From: Thiogranum sp963752745 | Lineage (GTDB): Bacteria > Pseudomonadota > Gammaproteobacteria > DSM-19610 | Assembly: GCA_963752745.1 (NCBI GenBank) | Contig: CAVWAK010000028.1 | Location: forward strand, 11,683 to 75,682 | DNA length: 64,000 nucleotides | Reading direction: 5' to 3' | Shown here: positions 40,135-49,725 of the stretch, one piece after another | Position numbering within the stretch: the first letter of the stretch is position 1 | How the letters are laid out: each line of letters begins with the position of its first letter | Position numbers and translations under genes: made by a program | The notes under the pieces: model-generated | Databases searched by the model: none | Seen by the model: only the letters and a program-made list of their open reading frames with translations | What the model was told of the DNA's origin: nothing

Positions 40135-42136
40135 GCAGCAGTTCGCCACTCCAGACAGTAGTTGATACCGGCGGCATCGAGACCCGGCGTTGGCGGCGTT
40201 GTACCTCGTCAGCGTGCAGGGTGTTGGCAAAGTGTTGCAGGGCGCTATCGAAGTCGGGGTCAGTGCGCAGAAAACGCAGCAACATAAAGCGGTTTTCGAT
40301 GTACAGGTAGCTGGCGCTGCCGATCCAGAGCGGCGCTCCGGTAGCGGACTCGCGCAGACCGCTGTCCCACAGACGCAGTACCAGTAGCCGGTTATCCAGT
40401 GTATGTGCCAGCAGGATCTGCTGGGTGTTGCCGCGATGCACCTGCGGTAGAACCGGCAATTCATTCAACCCGGCGTCGCTGTTGAACAGATCCAGCAACC
40501 CGGACAAGTCCGTGGTATGGGGGGCTTGCCAGCCCTGATCGCGTAACGTTTGCTCAATAGTAGTGCGGGGAGCCAGCCACTGAATATTCAACGGATAGTT
40601 GAGCTGGCTTTCGAAGGCATCGCGAAAAGCGGGCAGATTTTGCCAACCAGCTGACAACCAGTCAGTGCGGGAAATATTTTCCTTGGCAACAGGGTGTGGC
40701 TGGTAAAAGGCCAGGTTCTGGTCGAAGCGCTGACTGGTATACAGGCTGCTTACTGTTAACAGGGCGGCTAACGCGATCGGCGTAAACACGCGTGCAGCGA
40801 TCGGGGGTGCGGGGTGCTGTCGATAGGCGATGCCCATTAACGCCACCCAGAGCAGGCCAAGGCTCAGTCCGCCGAGTATGTCTGATAACCAGTGGACACC
40901 GAGATAAAGGCGCGAAAAACTGATGGCAACAATCAGGAACATCGCCATCGAGTAGGGCAGCCAGTGCCAGCTGCTACGCAGTTCACGGGCAACGGCCACC
41001 GCCAGAAACCCGAACACGGCTACCGAGGCCGAAGCGTGGGCACTGGGGAAGGAGTAGCTCATCGTTGCAGCTTCAACCAGTGGTGGACGCGCCACCGCCA
41101 TATAGCCTTTCAGGGCCTGCGTTAGCAGCCCAACGCTGGCCACCGTGATTGCCCAGTGCAGGGTGACCCGCCAGCGCCGTTGCCATAGCAGCCAGGCGCC
41201 AAGCAACAGGGCGAAACCATACAATACCAGGCCACTGCCCAGCCCCGTTATCGCTACCATCAGCCGATCGCCGAGTGGGCTGCGCAACGCCTGCAGCTGG
41301 TTGAACAGGTAAAGGTCAACATTGTATAGCGGGTCGCCCGCGGTGGGGCTGCCGATCAGTGTTAACAGCGCCCAGCTGGCGATCACCAGCAGTGCAGTCA
41401 GCACCGTCATGCCGCGCGCTTCCGGGTGTTGCGGATCGAGCAGCGCGGCAGTCAGGGGTTGCAGTCGCCGGTGCCTGCGGGACCAGTCGAGGATGCCCAG
41501 CTGGGCGGCGTGCGCATGTGGCTGCAGGCTGCGGGCAATACGCTGCATTAACCACCAGGAGAACCACAGCAGCGCTAGCAGAACGATAAGCAGCAGGGCC
41601 AGACGCCCGGCGATCTCAGCTGCAACACCGATCGAGGCACCGAACAGAACGCCAGGAAAAATGTACGCAGGTGCCCAGAGGATGGCGGATAAGGTGTTAA
41701 CCAGGAAAAAGCGTTTCGCTGGCATATCCAGCATACCGGCAACGGCTGGCAGCAAGGGCCGGACCGGGCCGACAAAACGTGCCAGCAAAATACTCTTGCC
41801 GCCGTGTTGGTGGAAGAAATCCACGCCGCGACTGATCATGTCGGGGTATTTCCGAAACGGCCACATGACGCGCAGGCGCTGATGGTAGTAACGTCCGATC
41901 AGGTAACTGCTGCCGTCACCGATGATGGCGCCAACGGTAGCCCAGATCAATGTCGGCACCAGCTCCATGGTTCCGGCTGCAATCATGGCGCCGATGCCGA
42001 ACATGATGACGCTGCCCGGCATGAACAGGCCGATAACCAGAAAAGATTCCAGTGCAGCGACCAGCAGAACGAACAGACCCGCCCAGTTGGGATGGGCTTG
42101 TATCCAGTGCAGGAGTTCGTTGAGCGCTGCTTCCAT
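40118..42136 (-). CDS. Fusion of DedA/VTT, PAP2 phosphatase and LssY-like domains
   Basis: A 672-residue membrane protein with three parts. About 1-200 is a DedA-family VTT domain (GLFMPGSVIMFGIGAMIAA, VGPVRPLLPAVAGM). About 240-440 is a PAP2-type lipid phosphatase with the catalytic motifs KGYMAVARP, SFPSAHAS and SRLYLGVHWLSD. The last 170 residues resemble the C-terminal part of LssY, a domain of unknown role found with PAP2 in Legionella. It is probably an undecaprenyl or lipid phosphate phosphatase. It overlaps the Lon-domain gene tail to tail by 17 bases. Confidence 0.9.
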   Translation of the reverse strand: MEAALNELLHWIQAHPNWAGLFVLLVAALESFLVIGLFMPGSVIMFGIGAMIAAGTMELVPTLIWATVGAIIGDGSSYLIGRYYHQRLRVMWPFRKYPDMISRGVDFFHQHGGKSILLARFVGPVRPLLPAVAGMLDMPAKRFFLVNTLSAILWAPAYIFPGVLFGASIGVAAEIAGRLALLLIVLLALLWFSWWLMQRIARSLQPHAHAAQLGILDWSRRHRRLQPLTAALLDPQHPEARGMTVLTALLVIASWALLTLIGSPTAGDPLYNVDLYLFNQLQALRSPLGDRLMVAITGLGSGLVLYGFALLLGAWLLWQRRWRVTLHWAITVASVGLLTQALKGYMAVARPPLVEAATMSYSFPSAHASASVAVFGFLAVAVARELRSSWHWLPYSMAMFLIVAISFSRLYLGVHWLSDILGGLSLGLLWVALMGIAYRQHPAPPIAARVFTPIALAALLTVSSLYTSQRFDQNLAFYQPHPVAKENISRTDWLSAGWQNLPAFRDAFESQLNYPLNIQWLAPRTTIEQTLRDQGWQAPHTTDLSGLLDLFNSDAGLNELPVLPQVHRGNTQQILLAHTLDNRLLVLRLWDSGLRESATGAPLWIGSASYLYIENRFMLLRFLRTDPDFDSALQHFANTLHADEVQRRQRRVSMPPVSTTVWSGELLLIGDD

Positions 42137-42157
42137 TTGGTTGCCGGGGATGGTGCC

Positions 42158-43445
42158 TTATGCGGGTAATGCCCTGAAAGCCTGTTCGGCAGCCGTCAGC
42201 GTAGCTTCAATCGCATCTGCATCGTGTGCCGAGGACATAAAACCGGCTTCAAATGCGGACGGTGCGAGGTACACGCCCGCGTCCAGCATGGCATGGAAAA
42301 ACGCCTGGAACTGGCCCAGGTTGCAGGTATTTACGTCGGCAAAGCAACCTACTGAGTCCAGCTCGGTGAAGAACAGGCCGAACATGCTGCCCACCTGGTT
42401 GGTGGTAAAGGGGATGCCGGCGTTATCAGCCAGTTCACGCAGGCCGGCGAGTAACTGTGAAGTCGTGGTTTCCAGCCCGGCATGAAAACCGGGCTGCTGA
42501 ACCAGTTGCAGGGTAGCCAGTCCGGCCGCCATGGCGACCGGGTTGCCGGACAGGGTGCCGGCCTGGTAGACCGGGCCCGTGGGGGCAATGTGCTCCATGA
42601 TCTGGCGCCGGCCGCCAAAGGCGCCGACGGGCAGTCCGCCGCCCACTACTTTGCCCAGCGTGGTGAGGTCGGGCATCACATTGTAGTACTGCTGGGCGCA
42701 ACCGGTGGCGAAGCGGAAACCGGTCATGACTTCGTCAAATATCAACACAGCGCCGGACTGGTCGCAGACCTCGCGCAACGTCTGCAGGAACCCGTCGGAG
42801 GGCGGGATACAGTTCATGTTACCGGCGACCGGTTCGACAATAATGGCGGCAATCTGCTCGCCCATGTCGGCAAATACGCTGCGCACCTGTTCGGCATTGT
42901 TGTACTCAAGTGTGAGTGTGTGTTTCGCCAGGTCTGCGGGTACGCCGGGCGAAGTGGGCACGCCCAGGGTCAGTGCGCCGGAGCCGGCTTTTACCAGCAA
43001 TGAATCCGAATGGCCGTGGTAGCAGCCTTCGAATTTGACGATGTTGTCGCGACCGGTAAAACCACGCGCCAGGCGGATGGCGCTCATGGTCGCTTCGGTG
43101 CCCGAGCTCACCATGCGTACCATTTCCAGCGACGGCACCAGTTGGCACAGCGTGTCAGCCATGCGGGTTTCGATTTCTGTTGGCGCGCCGAAACCCAGGC
43201 CGTTGGCGGCCGCCTGTCTGCACTGCGTTGACCACGTCGGGGTGGCAGTGGCCGCCGATCATCGGGCCCCATGAGCCAACATAGTCAACGTAGCGGTTGC
43301 CATCGGCATCGAACAGGTAGGGGCCCTCGCCGCGGCTGAAGAAGATCGGTGTGCCGCCAACGCCTTTAAAGGCGCGGACTGGCGAGTTCACGCCGCCGGG
43401 GATGTGTTGGCAGGCGCGTTCAAAGAGTTGCTCAGACTGTGACAT
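42158..43445 (-). CDS. hemL: Glutamate-1-semialdehyde 2,1-aminomutase HemL, broken by one inserted base
   Basis: HemL makes 5-aminolevulinate from GSA, the entry to tetrapyrroles. The N-terminal frame reads MSQSEQLFERACQHIPGGVNSPVRAF and GHCHPDVVNAV, then breaks after VQT. The next frame takes up AAANGLGFGAPTEIETRMADTL and runs to the end, including GTEATMSAIRLARG, FDEVMTGFR and the PLP lysine in LGKVVGGGLPVGAF. One extra base near 43218 (CTG-T-CTG on the plus strand) restores about 429 residues, the usual size. An assembly error is likely. thiE lies 40 bases upstream. Confidence 0.95.
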
Positions 43446-43484
43446 GGTGTGTTCCTGGTCTATAAAACAAAGTGATTGCTGCTA

Positions 43485-44120
43485 TCAGTGTTCAAACTGG
43501 CGTGCAAACCCGGCTGCGGCCTGGCGAATGTCGGCGGCGGCAAAAACGCCGCGTACCACGGCGAGCATATCTGCTCCTGCGTCCAGCAGCTGTCCGGCGT
43601 TGTCCGGCGTAATGCCGCCGATAGCGGCCACCGGTAACCCCCAACGCTGCTTGCTATCGGCAATTAAAGCCGGCGTTGCCTGTATGGCATCCGGCTTGGT
43701 ACCTGAGGCAAAGAAGCGGCCAAAGGCAATATAGTCGGCACCCTGTTCGGCTGCCTGTCGCGCAAGCTCCGGACGGTTGTAACAGGAGATGCCGATAATT
43801 GCATTGTCGCCCAGCAACTTGCGAGCGCTGACGAGATCGCTGTCATGCTCGCCGAGGTGTACTCCAGCCGCGCCGCAGTCGGCGGCGAGTCCGGCATCGT
43901 CGTTAATGATCAGGGGAACATTATGCCTGTTGCAAAGTTCAGCTAATGCGCGAGCCTGTTTTAGCCGCAAGCGGCTGTTGCCCGACTTGTCACGGTACTG
44001 GATAAGTCTGGCACCACCTTCGATAGCCAGCGCCACATGTTCTTCCAGCTGTGCGTCCGGTTGCAGTCCGGCATCGGTAATGGCGTACAGGCCTTTAAGG
44101 CGCGCAGCAGGGTGGTTCAT
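43485..44120 (-). CDS. thiE: Thiamine-phosphate synthase ThiE
   Basis: ThiE joins HMP-PP with the thiazole phosphate to give thiamin phosphate. 211 residues, normal. Landmarks: LIQYRDKSGNSR (about 38-49), PLIINDDAGLAADCGAAGVHLGEHDSD (about 69-95), IGISCYNRPE, AFGRFFASGTKP and VAAIGGITPDNAGQLLDAGADMLAVV. It lies between thiD and hemL, a common gammaproteobacterial order. Confidence 0.96.
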   Translation of the reverse strand: MNHPAARLKGLYAITDAGLQPDAQLEEHVALAIEGGARLIQYRDKSGNSRLRLKQARALAELCNRHNVPLIINDDAGLAADCGAAGVHLGEHDSDLVSARKLLGDNAIIGISCYNRPELARQAAEQGADYIAFGRFFASGTKPDAIQATPALIADSKQRWGLPVAAIGGITPDNAGQLLDAGADMLAVVRGVFAAADIRQAAAGFARQFEH

Positions 44121-44129
44121 GAGTGCGTC

Positions 44130-44936
44130 CTAGCTATCGTCGTCCCGCGCCCAGAACAGGCGGTTGGGAATCTGTTGTCCCATACCGATGCGATAGCCCT
44201 CGGCGAGTGCTTGCCAGGTGTACTCCTGGGCTTCGTGGATGGCGCTAAAGGGCTCCATTCCCTGTGCCAGCAAGCCGGCAATACTGGCTGCCAGTGTGCA
44301 GCCGGAGCCATGGTAGCTGCCTTCCAGTCGATCCCAGGTGAAGGTCTCCATGACCCGGTTATTGGCGTACAGCGTGTTGATCACTTCGGGAGTGTTCTCG
44401 TGGGTGCCAGTGACCAGCACGAATTCAGTGCCATGCGACAGCAGCGCCATGGCGCAGGCTTCCAGGGTATCGCCCTCGGGCGCCAGTACGCGTGCTTCCT
44501 TGCTGTTTGGAGTGAGCACGGTGGCCTGCGGCAGGAGCATTTCGGTCATGGCATCGATAACGTCGTCGTCGGTGATCTGGGTGCCGCTGCCACTCGCCAG
44601 CACCGGGTCCATGACAACGGGTATATCGGGGTAGTCCTTGAGGATGGAATGGATGGCTTCTACCGCCTCAGTGCTGGCCAGCAGGCCAAGCTTGAAGGCA
44701 CTGACGGGCATATCCTCGAGTACCGCGCGTGCCTGCTCGACAATCAGGCCGCCGTCGAGAGGCGTATAGCCGATCACATCCTGGGTGTCCTGTATGGTCA
44801 GGGCGGTGACAACCGGGGCGGTATGACAGCCATGACTTATCAGCGACTCGATATCCGCCTGGATACCTGCGCCACCGCTGGGGTCATTGCCCGAAAACAC
44901 CATAATCACCGGTACCGGCGAGGTCGACTGGATCAT
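44130..44936 (-). CDS. thiD: Hydroxymethylpyrimidine/phosphomethylpyrimidine kinase ThiD
   Basis: ThiD phosphorylates HMP and HMP-P. ATG 44936 (MIQSTSPVPVIMVFSGNDPSGG) gives 268 residues; the open frame goes on to 45041 but would run toward the divergent rubredoxin gene. Motifs: SGNDPSGGAGIQADI (about 14-28), VMDPVLASGSG, LTPNSKEARVL and the anion hole GSYHGSGCTLAASIA (about 204-218). Together with thiE and distant thiC it makes the pyrimidine half and joins the halves of thiamin. Confidence 0.95.
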   Translation of the reverse strand: MIQSTSPVPVIMVFSGNDPSGGAGIQADIESLISHGCHTAPVVTALTIQDTQDVIGYTPLDGGLIVEQARAVLEDMPVSAFKLGLLASTEAVEAIHSILKDYPDIPVVMDPVLASGSGTQITDDDVIDAMTEMLLPQATVLTPNSKEARVLAPEGDTLEACAMALLSHGTEFVLVTGTHENTPEVINTLYANNRVMETFTWDRLEGSYHGSGCTLAASIAGLLAQGMEPFSAIHEAQEYTWQALAEGYRIGMGQQIPNRLFWARDDDS

Positions 44937-45105
44937 GTCGGAATGTCCTGCGCATTTGTGCCGCAGCTGGTCCGGGATCTGGCGGGAGATAACGTCATTT
45001 TCGATAACCTGTTGCTTAGAGACGCTATTGTAGCACTGCATCCAGCTATTGTGCCCGGCGGTTTCCGACCTACAATGACAGTTGATTCAGGTTGCAGGAT
45101 TGATA

Positions 45106-45279
45106 ATGGATAACTTCAAAACCTATATGTGCGTCATTTGCGGATTTGTCTATAACGAGGCCGATGGTCTGCCTGAGGAAGGTATAGAGCCGGGCACGCG
45201 CTGGGACGATATCCCGCTTAACTGGGTATGTCCGGAATGTGGTGCCGGCAAGGATGATTTTGAGATGGTGCAGATTTAG
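45106..45279 (+). CDS. Rubredoxin
   Basis: A 57-residue iron protein from ATG 45106 (MDNFKTYMCVICGF). The two CxxC knuckles CVICGFVYNE and CPECGAGKDDF, with RWDDIPLNW between them, define a type-1 rubredoxin, a one-electron carrier. Its redox partner cannot be told from the neighbours. It is divergent from thiD. Confidence 0.95.
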   Translation: MDNFKTYMCVICGFVYNEADGLPEEGIEPGTRWDDIPLNWVCPECGAGKDDFEMVQI

Positions 45280-45310
45280 GGTGACGCGCGGGAAATTTCT
45301 GCAATCCCGG

Positions 45311-45327
45311 CTACACTAGAAGTGTAG
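45311..45327. promoter_or_regulatory. Perfect inverted repeat upstream of the DUF5063-like gene
   Basis: CTACACT-AGA-AGTGTAG, a 7-3-7 palindrome, lies 22 bases before the ATG at 45350, where an operator would overlap the promoter or leader. It is too small to be a terminator (no T-run). Could be chance. Confidence 0.3.
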
Positions 45328-45349
45328 GAGAAATGCAGCGGAGGGTCGC

Positions 45350-45847
45350 ATGCGAGACCCGGAACAGATTCAATTTAAGGAATTGGTAAAAACCGCGCGG
45401 GATTACTGCAATCTGATCGATTGCCTGCCGGGCCGCGATGACTGGTTGTTAGCGCTGTTTCAGTTGTTACCCAGGCTGCACGCTAACGTCGTGGCGATAC
45501 CTGACCCTGGCGGCGGCGAGGTGACTGATCAGTCATCTGACCTGGATGATCGCTTTGATCTTTTCAGCCAATTGCGCTTGCGTTTGGGTGATCGTGATAT
45601 GTACTGGCTGGAATTCGATCAGCCTGGTGATGTACACGAGGACGACGAGCACCGCAGCGGTAGCCTGGCAGATGACCTCACGGATATTTATTTCGAACTC
45701 AAACGCGGTCTGGCTATGCTCGATGGGGCGACGCCTGATGCCGTGGTACATCTGTGGGAAGTCGGGTTTCAACAGCACTGGGGGCAGCACCTGGTCGATG
45801 CCGAGCGGCATTTGTATGCGCTCAGGGTGAACGAGCAGCTGCGATAG
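45350..45847 (+). CDS. DUF5063-like hypothetical protein
   Basis: 165 residues, soluble and acidic. The opening FKELVKTARDYCNLIDCL and a late FELKRGLAMLDGATPDAVVHLWEVGFQQHWGQHLVDAERHLYALR resemble the DUF5063 family of helical bacterial proteins; I hold this lightly. No catalytic motif is visible. A perfect 17-base inverted repeat stands just upstream. It is transcribed away from thiD and toward a convergent aldolase gene. Confidence 0.6.
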   Translation: MRDPEQIQFKELVKTARDYCNLIDCLPGRDDWLLALFQLLPRLHANVVAIPDPGGGEVTDQSSDLDDRFDLFSQLRLRLGDRDMYWLEFDQPGDVHEDDEHRSGSLADDLTDIYFELKRGLAMLDGATPDAVVHLWEVGFQQHWGQHLVDAERHLYALRVNEQLR

Positions 45848-45897
45848 CCGATCTCGGATACGGTGGTTAAACGGGTTGCAGGCTTGGCAGTGCAGCT

Positions 45898-46461
45898 TCA
45901 GGGCGGTGTTTGACCCGCCTGTCCAGCCAGCCATGCGGTTTTTGCAGAAAGCTCAAATGAGCAGGTCCATTTATACGCCAGGTTCATATTTTCGGCCGCG
46001 ACATAGACACCGTGTCCGCGTACCACCACCACAGGATGCTCTGCGAGAATTTCGGCCACCATTGCCGGTGCCTTTTCGAGGTAGTCAGCATAAGCGACGC
46101 TCAGCACCGGTATGCGTGGAAAGTAATACTGGCCTTCAAAATCTACGGGTAAAAAGTCATCGCCGCCCAGTGTCATGGCGACGCTGTGGGCGCCGTGACT
46201 GTGCATGACAACACTTGCTGCGGGATTTTTCTGGTAGACCAGTCGGTGTAGAGGGGCATCCAGTGATGCACCGGAAGCCGGGGCAGCGTCCATGCTGCAG
46301 CGGATCAGGGCATCGGCTTCGAGCGTATCGGCGCAGGCGCCACTCGGCGTGATCCAGTAGTCATTCTCGCAACGCACCGACAGATTGCCACTATGTGAGT
46401 CGTTTAAGCCATACTGGCGCAGCCAGCGGTAGTGTTGGATCAGTTCCAGGCGTGGGTCCAT
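45898..46461 (-). CDS. Class II aldolase/adducin family protein
   Basis: A 187-residue metal-dependent fold. Features: NDSHSGNLSVRCENDYWITPSG (about 20-41), SLDAPLHRLVYQKNP, the zinc motif HSHGAHSVAM (about 87-96), and VVVRGHGVYVAAENM (about 146-160) with the third His. Family members are fuculose/ribulose aldolases, epimerases or MtnB-like dehydratases; substrate is unknown here. It is convergent with the DUF5063-like gene and divergent from gspG. Confidence 0.85.
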   Translation of the reverse strand: MDPRLELIQHYRWLRQYGLNDSHSGNLSVRCENDYWITPSGACADTLEADALIRCSMDAAPASGASLDAPLHRLVYQKNPAASVVMHSHGAHSVAMTLGGDDFLPVDFEGQYYFPRIPVLSVAYADYLEKAPAMVAEILAEHPVVVVRGHGVYVAAENMNLAYKWTCSFELSAKTAWLAGQAGQTPP

Positions 46462-46606
46462 GAGTCTATTCAGTAGCCGGTTTAGGGGAATTTTTGCTCG
46501 GTTATTCAGTCCAACGGACGACTTTCCGATACAAGACGGTACAATAGGGGCGTGTCGCAGTCCAGATGGACGCGGCGCGGCCCGTGGTTTCTCTACTTAA
46601 TGAAAA

Positions 46607-47050
46607 ATGAGCATATATCGCATGATAAACACTCCTAACCGCCAATCCCGGGGTTTTACCTTAATCGAAGTCATGGTTGTCGTGGTTATCCTGGGGATAC
46701 TGGCCGCGGTGCTGGTGCCCAAGGTGATGGATCGTCCCGACCAGGCGCGTATCACCAAGGCGCGTCAGGATATACGTGCGCTGGAAGCCTCGCTGAACCT
46801 GTACAAGCTGGATAATTACGATTACCCGACCACCGATCAGGGGATTGAGGCGCTGGTCACAAAACCCGATATTCCGCCGGAACCGGCGCGCTGGAAATCC
46901 GGTGGCTATCTTGACCGTATGCCGCTGGATCCCTGGCAGCAGGAATACCAGTATCTCAGCCCGGGTGTTAACGGCAGTATCGATATCTACTCGACCGGGC
47001 CGGACCGCCAGCCGAGTGATGACGATATCGGTAACTGGGATATCCGCTAA
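46607..47050 (+). CDS. gspG: Type II secretion major pseudopilin GspG
   Basis: GspG polymerises into the type II pseudopilus. 147 residues from ATG 46607; ATG 46622 (MINTPNRQSRG) is also plausible. Prepilin cleavage falls at RG^FTLIEVMVVVVILGILAAVLVPKVM, followed by LDNYDYPTTDQGIEALV and the C-terminal calcium loop around DPWQQEYQYLSPG...DIYSTGPDRQPSDDDIGNWD. It leads the gspG-N operon. The core genes gspC, D, E and F are not in this window. Confidence 0.97.
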   Translation: MSIYRMINTPNRQSRGFTLIEVMVVVVILGILAAVLVPKVMDRPDQARITKARQDIRALEASLNLYKLDNYDYPTTDQGIEALVTKPDIPPEPARWKSGGYLDRMPLDPWQQEYQYLSPGVNGSIDIYSTGPDRQPSDDDIGNWDIR

Positions 47051-47062
47051 AGCGTAATTTCC

Positions 47063-47617
47063 ATGGTAGCGATGCTAATCCAGCGCATCCGACAGCCTGC
47101 CGCCGGCAGGCTGTTTGCGTTGACTCCCCGGCATTCATCGACGGGTTTCACCCTGCTGGAACTGATGGTGGTGATAGTCATTATCGGCATCATTTTGAGC
47201 TTCATGACGTTGTCGACCGGTAGTGACCAGCGTGCAGAGCAGTTGGAGCGTGAGGCGCAACGCATCGTGGCGCTGCTGCAACTTGCCAGCGAGGAAGCTG
47301 TTATGCGCAGTGAGCAACTGGCATTGCGTGTGGGCGAAACCCGTTACGAATTCATGATTCTGGAAAACGGCCAGTGGACGCCGCTTGAGGATGATCGTCC
47401 GTTACGGCCTAGAGAGCTGCCTGCCGGCATTGAGTTGCGTCTGGAGCTACAGGATAACCCGCCCCCGGGTTTAACTGCCGAAGACAGCGAACAACCCCAG
47501 GTGTTTCTGCTTTCCAGTGGAGAGATGACACCCTTTGTGTTGACTGTATCCGCGCCAGAGACCGAACTGCGCTATGCCATCAAGGCCAGTTTGCTTGGAC
47601 GGCTGGAAGTCGAATGA
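47063..47617 (+). CDS. gspH: Type II secretion minor pseudopilin GspH
   Basis: 184 residues. Cleavage at TG^FTLLELMVVIVIIGIILSFMTL, with the Glu at +5. The following region ends with a compact C-terminal fold typical of GspH/FimT. Its stop overlaps gspI by four bases. Confidence 0.92.
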   Translation: MVAMLIQRIRQPAAGRLFALTPRHSSTGFTLLELMVVIVIIGIILSFMTLSTGSDQRAEQLEREAQRIVALLQLASEEAVMRSEQLALRVGETRYEFMILENGQWTPLEDDRPLRPRELPAGIELRLELQDNPPPGLTAEDSEQPQVFLLSSGEMTPFVLTVSAPETELRYAIKASLLGRLEVE

Positions 47618-48015
47618 GATCTGCCGCCGGCTTCACGTTACTTGAGGTGCTGGTTGCCTTGATGGTGTTGGCGTTGTCACTTGGCGCCGTGATTCAGACC
47701 ACCGGTAACTACACTGTCAATCAGGCTTATCTGCGTGACCGGACCTTCGCCGAATGGGTGGCGCGAAATCTGCTGGCGGAGGCGCAGTTGGAAAATGAGT
47801 GGCCTTCTACCGGTCAGACCAAGGGTGAAGCCGAGTTTCCGCTGGCGGCGGCGGATATGCCAGGACGGGAATGGCGCTGGGTAATCCAGGTAACACAAAC
47901 GCCGGAGGAGGACTTGCGCAGGCTGGATATCAGCGTCTATCCGGGCAATGAGGATGTCGATGGCGATACCGAGCCGACCGCCAGTCTCAGCGGCTTTATA
48001 GGTAATCCCCAGTGA
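47614..48015 (+). CDS. gspI: Type II secretion minor pseudopilin GspI
   Basis: 133 residues. Cleavage at AG^FTLLEVLVALMVLALSLGA. The remainder is short, as in the family, and includes FAEWVARNLLAEAQL and REWRWVIQVTQTPEEDLRRLDISV. GspI, J and K form the pseudopilus tip complex. It overlaps gspH and gspJ by four bases each. Confidence 0.94.
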   Translation: MRSAAGFTLLEVLVALMVLALSLGAVIQTTGNYTVNQAYLRDRTFAEWVARNLLAEAQLENEWPSTGQTKGEAEFPLAAADMPGREWRWVIQVTQTPEEDLRRLDISVYPGNEDVDGDTEPTASLSGFIGNPQ

Positions 48016-48719
48016 TGCGTCAGCAAGGTTTTACATTGCTGGAACTGCTGGTCTCGCTGGCGATCTTCGCGTTGATCGGGGCCATGGCTTACGGTGGTTT
48101 GCAGCAGGTGCTCGAACAGCGGCAGGCCACCGAACTGCGGTCACAACAGTTGGCCGATTTACAGAAGTCCTATCGTATTATGCAGCGCGACCTGGAACAG
48201 GTTATCAATCGCGGCATTCGCAACCAGTTCGGGGACCCGGTCGATGCGCTGGTCGGTGGCAGTGGTTATGACGGCATCGAGTTCAGCCGCGCCGGCCACG
48301 CCAACCCGGCAGGTTTTTTGCGCAGCGATGTGCAGCGCGTCGCCTACGTTCCTGATCAGGATACCTTGCTACGGCGTACCTGGCGGGTGCTCGATCGAGC
48401 CCAGGACAGTCTTCCCGACGAAGAGGTACTGGTAGAGGGTTTACAACAGTTTACTATCCGCTTTCTGGATGATGCTGACGAATGGCGCGACAACTGGCCA
48501 CCGCAGCAGACGCAGACCGGCGGTGCTGGTGTGATTGGCCTGCCACGCGCGGCCCAGGTGGAAATCGCACTTGATGACGTCGGCACCCTCAGCTGGATTT
48601 TTCTGCTGCCGCAAAATTATATTGCTGGTTCGCAAGTGCCGGTTGGTGGCAACAGCGGGGGTGGCGGTAACGGTAACAGCGAAGGCGAAGGTGACGAAGA
48701 GCAGGAGGGTACGTCTTGA
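48012..48719 (+). CDS. gspJ: Type II secretion minor pseudopilin GspJ
   Basis: 235 residues. Cleavage at QG^FTLLELLVSLAIFALIGAMAYG. SYRIMQRDLEQVINRGIRNQFGDP follows, then a beta-rich domain ending in a Gly/Asn/Glu-rich tail (GGNSGGGGNGNSEGEGDEEQEG), which is longer than usual. It overlaps gspI and gspK by four bases. Confidence 0.95.
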   Translation: MMRQQGFTLLELLVSLAIFALIGAMAYGGLQQVLEQRQATELRSQQLADLQKSYRIMQRDLEQVINRGIRNQFGDPVDALVGGSGYDGIEFSRAGHANPAGFLRSDVQRVAYVPDQDTLLRRTWRVLDRAQDSLPDEEVLVEGLQQFTIRFLDDADEWRDNWPPQQTQTGGAGVIGLPRAAQVEIALDDVGTLSWIFLLPQNYIAGSQVPVGGNSGGGGNGNSEGEGDEEQEGTS

Positions 48720-49672
48720 GGTATGGGCAGCAGCAAGGCGTCGCGCTGGTAACGGCGTTGCTGGTGGTGGCGATTGCTACCGTTGCAGCCGTTGCCATGG
48801 TGAGTCGTCAGCAGCTGGATATCCGCCGGACCGGTAGTCTTTTGCATGGTGAACAGGCCTGGGCCTATGTTGTGGGTGCAGAAAACTGGGCTGTTGTAGT
48901 ACTGAGGCGTGATCGCGAAGACAGCAAGATCGACACCCTCGGCGAGGCCTGGTCAACACAGCCGCCGGTATCCTTCGTCGAAGGCGGGTCGATTATAGGT
49001 CGGCTGATCGATTTGCAGGGCCGTTTCAACGTCAATAACCTGGTGAGCGGTGGTGGGGCAAACGTAGACAACATTGACTATTACAAACGCCTGTTGCGCC
49101 TGCTGGACCTGGAAGAAGAGTTGGCTGACGCGTTGGTCGACTGGATTGATGCCGATATCAATGTGCGTTTTCCCGATGGGGCGGAAGACGAAAATTACCT
49201 GTTACTGGAAACGCCCTACCGGGTATCCAACCGACCGCTAGCAGATATCAGTGAGTTGCGACTGGTGAAAGGCTACACCGCGGAAGTGGTGGCCACGTTG
49301 CAACCCTACCTGGTGGCTTTACCTGAACCGACGCCGATTAACGTTAATACGGCGGACGCTGTGTTACTCGCGGCCCTGGATGCCGATCTTGGCCTCAGCG
49401 ACGGCGAAGCGCTGGTGGAGGCGCGTGGTGAAGATGGCTATGAATCGGTCGATAGTTTCAAGGACCAGCCGGCACTGAATGCCAAACAGGTCGATGATTC
49501 ATTGTTGAGCGTTGAGACCCGGTGGTTTCTGATGGTCAGCCAGGCAGATATTGGCCAGGGCCGGGCCCGTCTGGCGAGCCTGATTCAACGTACTGATGCT
49601 GAATTACGTGTTGTCCGGCGCCAGCGCGAATTCCTCGACACTGTCTCCGTCCCGGTCGACGACGATGAATAG
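48716..49672 (+). CDS. gspK: Type II secretion minor pseudopilin GspK
   Basis: 318 residues, starting with a TTG codon inside the gspJ stop. The hydrophobic N terminus QG^VALVTALLVVAIATVAAVAMV lacks the Glu at +5, typical of GspK, the tip subunit. RFNVNNLV, EELADALVDWIDAD and the late PINVNTADAVLLAAL are family signatures. GspK caps the pseudopilus. Confidence 0.95.
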   Translation: MRYGQQQGVALVTALLVVAIATVAAVAMVSRQQLDIRRTGSLLHGEQAWAYVVGAENWAVVVLRRDREDSKIDTLGEAWSTQPPVSFVEGGSIIGRLIDLQGRFNVNNLVSGGGANVDNIDYYKRLLRLLDLEEELADALVDWIDADINVRFPDGAEDENYLLLETPYRVSNRPLADISELRLVKGYTAEVVATLQPYLVALPEPTPINVNTADAVLLAALDADLGLSDGEALVEARGEDGYESVDSFKDQPALNAKQVDDSLLSVETRWFLMVSQADIGQGRARLASLIQRTDAELRVVRRQREFLDTVSVPVDDDE

Positions 49673-49725
49673 CCGGGCGAACATGGTAGGATAGGCTACA
49701 GAATTCATAGAGATAGCAAACAGGA

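Noticed and set aside
44037..45113. 358-residue frame opposite thiD and thiE
   Set aside because: Shadow of two well-identified genes.
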